DNA from: Buxus sempervirens
Taxonomy: Eukaryota; Streptophyta; Magnoliopsida; Buxales; Buxaceae
Direction: 5' to 3'
DNA length: 64,000 bases
Assembly: GCA_947561395.2 (NCBI GenBank)
Contig: OX387192.1
Location: 37,159,520-37,223,519, forward strand
This document shows positions 49,201 to 60,018 of this stretch, piece by piece. Position numbers and translations under genes: made by a program. The notes under the pieces are model-generated. The model saw nothing but the letters and a program-made list of their open reading frames with translations, was not told where the DNA came from and did no database searches. Each line of letters starts with the position of its first letter. Positions within the stretch are counted from its first letter, which is position 1.

Positions 49201-52200
49201 AAATGTTAGGAAAAATGTACAGGTACAGTCATGGTTGTCGTTACATTAGTTATACTAACTTTTGTTAGGATTGCATTTTGTTATGGTGTTCCTCAAAAAG
49301 AGATTTTGTTGAACCAAGAGATAGTTCTGTTGTTGTAGCACTTATTAATAGACTCTTGGGTCATTCAAATCATATTATAGTTGACTTTCTTAGAGAGTCT
49401 GCAAGAATAAGAGTAGCCATGGTGCTTCCTCTTTCTTTTCACTCTTCATCTTCTTCTTCTTTTTGATACATAATGGGAATTTTATTAAGAAAGAGTTGTT
49501 TTTCACTGTTTGGACATCTGCTCCAGATCTGGAAAGTCTGGTAGGATTGTATGCTAACACATCAGCAACTGATATTCGAAATTTCCATAAAAAATATGGC
49601 CAGTGAATATGGCAGTATCCTATTTAGACACAATATTTGGCTATAATGTGTTACCCATTTTCATGCATGTCTCCTGAGTTGGTTACCACATCTCTGCTTA
49701 TCCTTCTCGAGTTTCAAGTCAAGGTATCTTATCACATATCAAAAGGGAACCCATTATTTGGACCATTTTCTCTTTATGCAAAGAATATTCAAATGTCAAC
49801 AGCTTCCATCCTCTTTCAAATAATCCAAATTATAAGATAAAAGAAAAATAGATTAAGATGGATTTGCATTTAAAGAAAATACATGGGGAGGCTGCCATGA
49901 GAAGATGTGGGGGAGTAGTCATCAAAGGATTCAAAAGGGCAAGAGGGAGGCCAAAAAGAACCTGGATAGATTCTGTCTGAAAGGATTTGGATACTAGTAA
50001 AATGATTGAAGAGAGTTTTTTGATAGATGGAATGCAGAAGTAGGAAATTTGTTGTGTTATCATCATTGTTATTGCTATTTATATTAAAATCTATATGAAA
50101 TTCTTGCGTGCCTCACCATGTTTATCTAGTTGGCAAGGCAAAAACATTTTTTTTCACATGAAAGAATGATGTGGCTAGTCTAAACCATCCATTTGATTCG
50201 CCTCAATGATAGTCAAATGGACAATGTTTCTACTGTATAAATCTCATTACCACATTTATAATAGGTTTTTTGACATATATTAGTGGCTGCAAACTTTTTG
50301 GTGTTTCTTAATATCTGCACAAGAAAAAGATGTTAAATCTCAAGAAAGCCCTTTCTGTCATATGCAAAAGATTTTTGAGTTTTTTGAAAATTAGTACATG
50401 TCTTTGGTTTAACCTAAAGTACACATGAAGAACTAGGTTTCTTCGAATAAGCTGCCATGTATGTTTTTTGTGTTTCATTTGTGTCCAGAACATTTTGCTA
50501 GAAAAGTGGTAGTCTATCAATTATATAATTGGAAAATCGTTACTATTTATCCCTAGTTCAATTATATGCTTTATATTAACTTGCATAAATTTATTACTAA
50601 TTATGTTTCTGGAGCTGTACTTATTGTATATGCTGATGAGACTTGTTATTTTATTGGTTAGCTGGGCTTTTCTAATGGACTTAATTAAATATTTCTCCCA
50701 CAGCGTTCTCTTGCTACTGATCTTCAGAATCTTTCAATGGAGCTCCGAAAGAAACAATCAACTTATTTAAAACGTCTTCAGCAGCAAAAAGAGGTCTGTT
50801 TGGTTTTTTTTTTTTTTCTTAAATTTTTTATATTTGATATCTTATGTGTTTTAGTTTTAACGATTTAGTGTATTTAATTTATGGCATGGAAGTTCCATAT
50901 TTCGCATGCCTGGACACCCCTAACTTTTCTCTCCAGATTTGCACAATTCACTCATGTAATTGAATAATCTTTCTTTAATTAGAGCAGCATCATGTGGATA
51001 TAGAATACATATTCTGACTAAGGATAGGGATTTTGATTGATCAAGATGGTGGAACAAGACTCACATTGCTGATTCCCACTAGTTGAGAACTTGGGATAAG
51101 GCATTTTTTTATGTTGCGATTTGCTTTTAGTATTGAAGTGTCCAGGATGTGGTGTTCTTAAGCACTGCACTACAATTTCACACGTAGCTTGTGTTTAGTG
51201 GCTCAAAACCCACCATGAAAAGGGTCTCATTCAAGAGAATCTTTTTGCAGAAGATCAACTTGATTTTTTGTGGAAGAGTTTGTTTATTGGTGTCTGCATG
51301 CTTTCAACTGCATAATCTTCTTCCTCCTTTCAGAAAATTTCTCAAAATTGTTATATTTCCGCTTTTCCAAAGAAATTAAAGTCAATGACTCATATCATTA
51401 GTTAAATTAGATTTTTGGGACACTTGATCTCTCCTGTGGTATCCATCAAATATTAGTCATGTTCTTAGTTTTGGCCAAATTTTGACACTTGATATCTTCA
51501 GTGGTATCTATCAGATATTTATATACTGAGTTTCGGCATGGTCTCACGTTCATGACAGGAAGCCATATCTAGATCTGGTGCAACAGACCTTTGGTTTTCT
51601 CAATTTCCAAAGCCTAGATTTTGTATTGAACTATGTTTATTAAAAATTGATTAATATATTGCTTTCTTTACTTAGTTTGCTGTAGCTAATGTGACTTTTA
51701 ACATTATATTCTTAGTGCCTATTTGTTGTTGCTTATCTGGGGCCGTAAGTGGTTCCTGGGGATGGTTGAGTTATAACCACACACCTAAAAAATTTGGTAA
51801 ATGCTTATGAGAAGCAGTTCCAAATAAACTGCTTAACTGAAACACTGATTCCATTGAAGTGTCTCCTTCCCAAATTGACTTTGTGGGAATCAGTCTGGTC
51901 ACTTTTAAGTTTTAAATGACATTTTCTGGTACAATTATATCCCCGTGTTACTTTGTTACACCAATTTTTGCCTTTTCTTATTTTTCTTACCTAAAGAAAG
52001 GTCTTAGATATTTGCTTCCCAAGATTTCATCTGAAGCAGTATTTACAAAGCACTTCCAAAGAATTTGCTTATCCTTTTAGGAGAAAATTGCAATAAGGGC
52101 CTTAATATCTTTCAGTATTGTGCTTTTGTGATTTTCTTAATCTAGTTCATTGTGGTGCAGGGTCAAGACGGTTTTGACTTGGAGATGAATCTGAATGAAA

Positions 52201-53259
52201 ATAAATCTAAACTGGAAGATGATGACTTCAGAGACGTGGTACAGCCCTAATCTTCCTCCCACCCTCACGGTTAAAAAGAATATAAAAACTCCAAAAATGT
52301 TTTTTTTCTCAAATTAGTGTCGGCAATGTCATGTTAGGTATAGAATAAGATGGTCAAGAATCTTTGTTCCGGAAAAGTGAAAGCTAGAAAACCGCAAGAT
52401 GTTGTCTTGTTTAGAAATTTGACTCATGGGCTATTATATATTCTTGAGAGTGGCCAAAATTGAAACTGTGACTTGTGACATCATTTATCAAATCAATTGA
52501 GGGAGTGGATTATGGTTGTGCCCAATATTATCTCATGTGTTTTTTATTTTGCTCACCTATTTTTTCATTCCTTATCTGATTGCCTTTTTGTATGTTCAGG
52601 GATTCAACGAGCACCAAATGGCCAAGGTAAGGAAAAGTGAGGCGTTTACAGCAGAGAGGGAGAGAGAGATTCATCAGGCAAGTAAAAATCACTTCATTCA
52701 TTGCTTGAATTTTTTTCTGGAGCTTGCTTCTATGGTTCTTCTGATCAAACTCTATTTTAGGTTGTGGAATCAGTAAATGAGCTTGCTCAAATCATGAAGG
52801 ATCTCTCAGTTCTTGTGATAGACCAGGTCAGAACTGCCTCCTTTTACTCTCTATGGACTCCCTCAGTGGGTCAGGATGACTTGAGTAAAGTTATTTCTTC
52901 AAGCAGGGAACAATTGTTGATCGTATAGACTACAATATCCAGAATGTTGCATCATCAGTGGAGCAGGGGTTAAAACAGCTGCAGAAGGTACTTGTCGTGC
53001 TCATCTATCTATAATTCCAATTTAAGTGCCTCCTAATCTCATGGTCATCTATTGGAGTATAAATTAGCTGCAAATATGATATTCACACCACCCACCCACC
53101 CCCACACTATCGTCATTTTGCACCAACTTTTTAAAAGTCTTTGACTTGCAGGCGGAGAGAACACAGAAGAAAGGTGGAATGGTAATGTGTGTTACAGTGC
53201 TTGTTATCATGTGCTTCATCATGTTGGTCCTCTTGATCCTAAAGGAGATACTCTTGTGA
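46222..53259 (+). CDS. SYP4: Syntaxin of the SYP4/TLG2 group (trans-Golgi Qa-SNARE)
   Basis: Eight exons: 46222-46424, 48955-49222, 50704-50793, 52161-52238, 52600-52677, 52761-52826, 52907-52987 and 53152-53259; 323 aa, the same length as Arabidopsis SYP42. SYP4 proteins are Qa-SNAREs that drive vesicle fusion at the trans-Golgi network in secretory and vacuolar traffic. Visible parts are LPPAWVDVSEEIA (~73-85), a helical N-terminal Habc region with KAHAKALMPSFGDGKEDQ, and RSLATDLQNLSMELRKKQST. The SNARE motif (about 226-288) has the central glutamine in VLVIDQGTIVDRIDYNI (Q261). A C-terminal membrane anchor, VLVIMCFIMLVLLILKEIL, ends the protein. Intron 5 uses a GC donor (CATCAG|GCAAGTA). 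Intron 1 is 2.5 kb. Confidence 0.96.
48615..48735. repeat. Imperfect TA/CA/TG microsatellite
   Basis: Alternating purine-pyrimidine sequence (CATACATACATATATGCATA, then TGTGCGTGTGTGTATACATA) lies in the first intron of SYP4. Confidence 0.8.
49840..50090 (+). mobile_element. LINE 3' end remnant in SYP4 intron 2
   Basis: The plus strand reads KGFKRARGRPKRTWIDSV, stop, KDLDTSKMIEESFLIDGMQK. This resembles the C-terminal RGRP[KR]{2}TW..V.KDL..L......DR..W block of plant LINE ORF2. It is followed by a TTGTTATTG-type tail. It is truncated and carries a stop. Confidence 0.6.
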
Positions 53260-54258
53260 TGGGTTAATATGATATTATCATATTGCACCTCAATGCCTCC
53301 CCTGCTGCTAAGATGATCAGACATGCAGATGTGTGTTAAGTTACTTGTGTATACCAGGTAACTTGAGGGAAATTTTGCTGACATACCGATTTAGATATAT
53401 ATATTATGGCAAAAGGGGTTACAAGTGCCCAAGGGACTGGCTGCTTTGTTGGGACATAAACATGAAGCTCTTATTTCATTTTCATTTTGCTCTGTGCAAG
53501 TATTAGGTAGGTAATTGGTTATTCTTTAAGCAAATATCTTTTCATTTGTTTCCCTTAATGCTACAAGAAGGGTTGATGAAACTTTATCTGCTTGTATCAA
53601 TTTCTTTAGTTCATAAGATAAAGCAATTGCTTATAGAAGGAGATTTGCTTTGTCTTTGCATTCACCTTAAAGATCTTTGTCCTGTACCAATACCAGAAGT
53701 GGCTTTACTGCTGACTAGTTTAAAAGAGCCGCTATATGGCACCAGTTTTTTTTGGCCCCTGTTATTATCTTCCACCGTTTCGTAAGTCTGAATTTTGTTA
53801 GTATTATGAAAATCATCGAATATTACATTGTAATCCATATACACCCATTGAAAACACTTAAAGGAGCATTTTCTTCTGTCCATGTTCTGCGTAGATTGTT
53901 TACCCGATACTTGACCACACAGTGTGCAAACCTATCGCTCATCTTCCAGCATAAACAAACTATGCGTCCAATATCTGATACAGGTAACTCAAATGTACTT
54001 GAGAAAAGTCTTTCCAATTCCCATGACTACAAATTTTTGCAAATTTCTGCAAGAAAGATTAACGCATTACAGGTATCTCCTGCAATGCGAACTTTCTCCG
54101 ATCTAAAAATCTTTGCTCCATTGTTTCTGTAAAATTCCAAGTCCAAGAACACCTGACCTCCTTTACCTTAGTAGCATTTTTATTTAAAAGCATCCTAAAT
54201 CCTTACCCAACAAGTCCTTATAAAAAATATCCTTACCGAACAAAAGCACCCAACAAGA
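53260..54258. other. SYP4 3' UTR and flank
   Basis: Probable 3' UTR followed by AT-rich spacer. The open frames here (for example at 53752-54132) have no family resemblance. Confidence 0.5.
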
Positions 54259-54571
54259 CCTTACCAAAAAGAAAGAAAAAAAAAATCCTTACCCAGCAAG
54301 GGCCAAACTCCACAGACAAGTCCTCTGGATACCATCCACTTTCTAGCAGATGAACCCTTCCCTTCATCTGCCGACCCTCCAGTGCCTCCACTCTACTTTT
54401 TCCTTATTGAGAAGAACACACCTTACCAAAAAGAAAAAAAAATCCTTACCCAACAAGGGCCGAACTCCACAGACAAGTCCTCTGGATACCATCCACTTTC
54501 TAGCAGATGAACCCTTCATCTGCCGACCCTCCAGTGCCTCCGCTCTAATTTTTCCTTATTGAGAAGAACAC
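54259..54571. repeat. ~155 bp tandem duplication
   Basis: Copies 54259-54420 and 54421-54571 both run from CCTTACCAAAAAGAAA to TTATTGAGAAGAACACA and are nearly identical. They differ mainly in the A-run length and a CCCTTCCCTTCAT/CCCTTCAT indel. High identity suggests a fairly recent event. Confidence 0.93.
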
Positions 54572-56910
54572 AGATAGTTCTTCATGAACTTCTTTACTAA
54601 AGTCACAGGTGCCACGATAACCTAGAAAAACTTCTCATTTTTTTTATTGTTGACATCAATGGTTATTCAGAAATGTAATTCAACCATGGGAAGTATCAAG
54701 CAAGACCATACAGATGAATGGTCTTGTGAACAGTAGAGATTGAATCAAGAGATCATATTTCTGTTGCAAACGTAGAAATTGCCTCAAAACATTCGATGTT
54801 CTCGGTTTTGGGACAGAGTGCGTTTGCTAAACCTCATGAAATCAAACAAGACTACTCCGCCACCGGTGATGCCAACGTCGGTCGGACGTCTGTCAACATC
54901 AAGATCCGATGGAGACGACCTAAGACCGAAAACTGGAAAACCTACCAAACACCTAACAAAATAAAAGCAAAAATCGCATCGGATTATAACTCCTAGTGCC
55001 CTAAGCACAACGAACAGAGACCGAATAAACGGAAACGTGCGCAGGCGATATCCAATGGCTGAATAATGAATGTACCAGTTGTAAAAGGGCCTGAAAAATC
55101 AGGTGGTTCAGATTCAGGCGAGTGAAACTGGAGATTTCCATTTCGCAAGTATTTTTTAGATTTTGTTGCCTGGATCGGTGAAAAACATTCAAAATCCAGA
55201 CAAGAAGCTGACTTGCGTCTCTTCTACAGAAGAAGAGAGAACCACGACGTAATGTAAAAGCAGAAAATCACAGAAAACGGAGAAAACGAAAGAAAGGGAG
55301 AAATCAAAATTAGGGTTCCGATGTCACTTGAAACTCGCATGTATATATAGACACAGATCCTATGGACGAGATCTGACTTAGTGCCAGGACTATGTTATGA
55401 GAACTCTTGTAGACACAACCGCGGCTTGTGCTTGTGTAGCTCACCTGGTTCGATTCTGGTATTTTCACCCGCATTTGGCCCTTGTGTCTGAAACCGGCTG
55501 CATATGTGCACATGAAGGGTTGGTTGCTAATCATGCCGGCCTAACACGGCTAAACGTGCTCGTGACTGGCGGGCCGGGCGCGGTACGATCCACCTGAGAG
55601 ACGGCCCATGTCTGGCCCGTATATCAATACCCCAAGTTTGGGTGGGTCGGATAATAAATGTATTAAAAAAAAAAAGTAAATAAATAACACAGAAAATTCT
55701 AAAAAAATATATATTTATTATTCACAAGAAATTTTTACACATTATAATACAATTTTTTTAAAAAAGGTCAAAAAACTATGCAAGCCCACTTCATGAGCTG
55801 TAACCTGGCGGGTCGTGCCTTGTCGAGCCCAATATGACAGGCACGGCACGGCATGGTCCACTAATTATGCCTAGGCTGTGCCGTGCCGTGTCCGTGCCAA
55901 TTTTCTTTGGAGTATTTGTGGGTAATTAATAAACAACAGATGCTTTAGGAAATCATGTCTTAGATAGGTTCTCTTGTATACAGGTAAAGCGCCCACCCTT
56001 GTATACTTTACGCATCAATTTGGGATGGTTCAGATTATTGAGACCTATTAAGGTTAGTTTTTTGGTTTATATTAATTTGCTTTTGTTCAATTTTGATTTT
56101 AGAGTTTAAAAAATTGATTTGGTTGTTCTCAAAAACGAACTGTTGCTATCATTACGTCTAAGTAATACACCCTTCATTCTTTAAAAAAACTTTTTTTTTT
56201 ATTAAATTGTAAACCTTTCTCCTTTGCTCAGCCACCAGATTTTACATTTGTCTTAGAAGGAGAGGATTGTTTGAATATAGGATAAATGAATTAAAAATAA
56301 AAACCCAATAAATAGAATGCTTGATGCAAATCAAGAGTTCACACATTTCATATTAGCGATCATGGGATTAGTTAGTTGAATTTGTTTCAAAGTTTAAATT
56401 TGAATTTCTGTTTTCTATTTCTAGCCTTCAGATCAGTTAGTTATTATTTCTGTTCTTGTCATTTGAATTTTGAACAACCCATTTCTTCTTCTATAAGAGG
56501 AAGTAGGAATTATAAGAAAATCAAAACAAAGGGATTTGAGTAAAGGTGAGACTCCTTTATTCCTTCTTCCCAATTCTTTCTTTTTTTCTCTTATATCCTG
56601 CGTCAATGCTGCTCCAAGCCAATTCAAACTGAGCCAACGAGTATCAGTTCGGCCCTTGGTGAGCCCCAGGACAATACATTAATTAATCTGAGTTATAATG
56701 GACCACACTAGACCTAATCTAAGCCCGGTCCATAAGATCCGGCACTCGTAAAATGTGGTCAGAGTTCACCTAACCCGGCCCTTCTATTTTCTATTTAATA
56801 ATTAATTTGTTTTTCCCAACTTGACCCTCTCTTACTTCTTCCTTGGCTTACCCCACGTGATGTTACCTCAATTCAACCCGTCTTTATTTTATAATTTTTT
56901 TGGTGAAAAC
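54572..56910. other. Spacer with degenerate repeats
   Basis: No supported gene. At 54779-55010 both strands are open, which reflects composition more than coding. At about 55555-55910 GGCGGGCCGGGCGCGG and CAGGCACGGCACGGCATGG/GTGCCGTGCCGTG blocks surround AT-rich sequence, as in old hAT-like non-autonomous elements; ends could not be set. Confidence 0.4.
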
Positions 56911-57180
56911 CGGTGGCGGAACCAGGATTTCAAATCTGAGGGGGCAAAAAAAAGTTTCAATTAACACTTCTCATGAAATATAAATTTCAATGAGTTGGGA
57001 GGACAAATCAAAAATTTTAGAGAGGATTCTCATGAAATATAGAAATTTCAATAAGTTGGGAGGGGGGAAACCAAAATTTTTAGAGGGGGCAAAATATAAA
57101 TTTTAATTAAAACATATAAAAAATATATATATTTTTAATTAAAAAATAAAAACTAGTGCTATAACGTGGTTCCACCACTG
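56911..57180. mobile_element. hAT-type MITE, 270 bp, with target duplication
   Basis: Ends CGGTGGCGGAACCA and TGGTTCCACCACTG are imperfect inverted repeats (12 of 14). Flanking 8 bp are GTGAAAAC (56903-56910) and GTGAGAAC (57181-57188), a target-site duplication with one mismatch. The interior repeats AGGGGGCAAAA and CTCATGAAATATA blocks and is non-coding. Confidence 0.85.
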
Positions 57181-59828
57181 GTGAGAACATAAGATGTATT
57201 AACAAAAATAATCAACGTAGGAAACTCTTGCCCCTTGCATCATCCATTAACATGATAGATTAAAAAAAAGGGGGAAATCCACATACAGTCAAAGTTATCT
57301 AAAACAAAATTTGCTAAATAGTCAGCTATCCGGTTTCCTTTTCTATACACATGCGAAAAATTAACTCAACCCCTCTTTAGAATAGACAGGCAATTCTAAC
57401 CATTATTCATGTCAGTTTAATCGGTGTATAAAGTAATGGAAAGCTACCCATCACCTAAGACCTAAATAACGCGGAGAAATCCGCTTTGATGTGAGGCTTG
57501 CGGTGTCTCTTCTAAATTGTAGTGTTTGACACCGTGAAACCAGTAACCTCTTTTTCAGGTCCCCCGGGAGCCCACCTCATCTCGACAGGTGATTAGAAAA
57601 ATGGGTCACCAATCACTACTTACATGTCTGACTTCACATCTGATATTAACTCAAACGCAACACCAACAATTCCACTGTTCACTTTTGTTTGCATTTCCGA
57701 TTATGCAATTCCAATGAAACACGCAAATAACCGATAACACCGACTCATGCATATTTGTAAAAAAATAAAAACAAAATTATTATTATTTATTTATTGCTTG
57801 TGGATTAATGATTGGTGTAGCAATAGACATCACACGCTTGGCACCGTCACCGGTGATTTTGTAGTTCAAAATCCCCCATTTCCAACTTGTCGCTGTCCCG
57901 AAACAAGCCCACCCTCAGTTGCGCACGTGGCTCGGACCAATGACGACCCAGGTGCAGCCCGGGGCCTCCCATAGGCTCTAGGCACGTCGCTTTTAATCTA
58001 TTGGCGTTTGTTAAGACGTTGAGAGGTTTGGGGGAACCCCATATTGGCACTAACGACATACCCACGTGTCCATTTTCATTATACTTTGATATCCTCCAAC
58101 ACGTCACTTCTGTTACCCCCCTTCTCCTTGTTGATGTGCTCTCATTGTCACCGGGCCACGCCCTTCCACTTTTTCTATGTCTGTAACTTTCGTTACATTG
58201 TTGCTAATTAGGACAGGGACTTAAAGTTTGAATTTAGAAAGGTTAGCCACGTGGCTAAACTTGATACCCAGAGAATGGAAGCTTAAGCTTTGATGCTTTT
58301 AAAGGCGGGGAAAGAGTAAAATATATACGCGCGTGAAATAATGCTCGCAGTCACACATATTCTCTTTTCCTGAAAAGCATCTCCACCTTTTAAGAGATGA
58401 TTTAAGAAATTGAAGATACTGATATCTTTCTGGGAGAAACGTTTGAGGTTTCAGGTTTGCTAGTTTTCACGGATTCTGCGAATCTGACGTGTTTAGACGG
58501 TCTCCGATATCTCTAAATTAATATCGACGGTATGAATATACCCTACGGTTGATACTACTTCGGCGAGATGATAGTACGCGTGGCAGACATGGGAACTGGT
58601 CGACGGGAGCTTAACGGCGAGGTTCCGCTATTTTTGAAATTCCATTTAACGGTTATTATCCGGTAACTCTCCGGTTTTTTAGGGTGACGAAATATTATCC
58701 GGTAAGAATTTATTAAGTACTGATAATATTCAAATCAATCTGGGATACTTTACTTTTAATTAATAACTAATGCTAAAAATACTACTATAATATCAGATTC
58801 TCCCCTATATTTTAAGCTTGTTAAATTAAACCCCAAAACAAAAATTTATCTAATTTTCACTTTTAGATGGAAATAGCTTTTCACATGGCATAAAAACTTC
58901 AAAAATTTTACAAGCAATCTCCACACTACCAAGCTTAATTAATATAAGGTGTAATTTAGCCAGATCATTAGTTAGTGCAAGAAAATAGAATATCAGTGCC
59001 TTATGCTGCATAACTACAAGAAAATGAATGATTCCCACATGCGTAGTGTGTTTAAACATCGGAAAAAGAAAACAAAATTCATGTTGGACCTGACATATGA
59101 GAAAATGATAGATGAAAAATAAACCCGGCTTGGGAGGTATGAAATTGGAAGAACTACGTCGTGAGAAACTTTTATTTATCACGACGTAGTTTCTCATTAT
59201 TCAAATGCAACCTTACAGAGATTCCATCAAATGCATGTGAATTTTATCATAAATAACCAAAAAAAAAAAAAGGTGAAATAAATAAAGCACTATGATAAAA
59301 GTTTTACCATGATGAAACAATTTGTAAGGTGGTTAAAAGTAAAATCTCAAACTTGTATGTAATGAATAGAATGTTAAACATTTTCCCTTTTTGGGTGTCA
59401 ATGAAAGAGCTTGAAGTTTAGGGAAGTTCTTGAAATATGGGTTAAAAAAATATTCCAGAATTTATTTTTTGGAAAATAGAAGGAAAGAAAAAGAAAAACG
59501 ACGTTAGAGTGGGGATGCGCTGGCCTGAACGGTTTGCTAGCTGCAGCGTGAGCTGGATTCACTCTGACTGGGGACTGGGGAGAGGAGACCCAGAGAGAAT
59601 GTAGGGAAGGAGAGACTCAGAGAATCTGTAATATTAAAATTTTAAAGAAGGAAAGAAAAAATTAGTATACAAGCAGAAGAGAAAGTAAACCCTCTGAAAA
59701 CAAATTCTCTCTTCTTTTGAGACTGAAAAGAAAAATCGGTGTGTTTTTTTAAACTTAATTTATTTTCCTTCTAATCTTCTCTTCCTCCAAAGCTTCTCCG
59801 TTTCAGGTTTCTGTAATCGGTGTTTTTG
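57181..59828. other. Upstream region of the response-regulator gene
   Basis: No coding region seen. At 57840-58150 there is GC-richer, unique-looking sequence with several ACGTG cores (GCACGTGGC, CCCACGTGTCC, AACACGTCAC). From about 59580 purine- and CT-rich sequence marks the probable transcription start zone of the response regulator. A 13 bp perfect hairpin lies at 59152-59191. Confidence 0.45.
59152..59191. repeat. 13 bp perfect inverted repeat
   Basis: AACTACGTCGTGA (59152-59164) and TCACGACGTAGTT (59179-59191) flank a 14 bp spacer. It may be a hairpin or a relic of a foldback transposon end. Confidence 0.7.
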
Positions 59829-59921
59829 ATGGAACAGGGTTACAACGAAGAGTTTCGATTGAGATTAAACGGTCTCGTTTTCGAATTGGATGTACATCCA
59901 ATGCATGGTCAGTTATTCTGA
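59829..59921 (+). other. 30-residue uORF in the response-regulator leader
   Basis: ATG at 59829 opens MEQGYNEEFRLRLNGLVFEL and continues DVHPMHGQLF to a TGA ending at 59921. It lies 97 bp before the main ATG and in a different frame. Its context (GTTTTTGATGG) is moderate. Leader membership is inferred from the compact, transcribed-looking upstream sequence. Confidence 0.5.
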
Positions 59922-60018
59922 AGAAGAGGAAAAGAGGAATTTAGGTATTGGGTTTGTTGGTTGTTCCGAGGATTGAGGTTCTTAGGATACGAACTTGAAT
60001 AGTGGTGGAGGGGGATCC

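Noticed and set aside
53752..54132. 126-codon open frame after SYP4
   Set aside because: No recognised domain, low-complexity composition, and located in the 3' flank.
54779..55008. Overlapping open frames on both strands
   Set aside because: Both strands open with similar length suggests composition, not coding; no motif recognised. It may be part of a repeat.
59995..60018. Upstream in-frame extension MNSGGGGS of the response regulator
   Set aside because: It begins at a TTG, not an ATG. The first in-frame ATG is at 60019, although the extension resembles leaders of related proteins.
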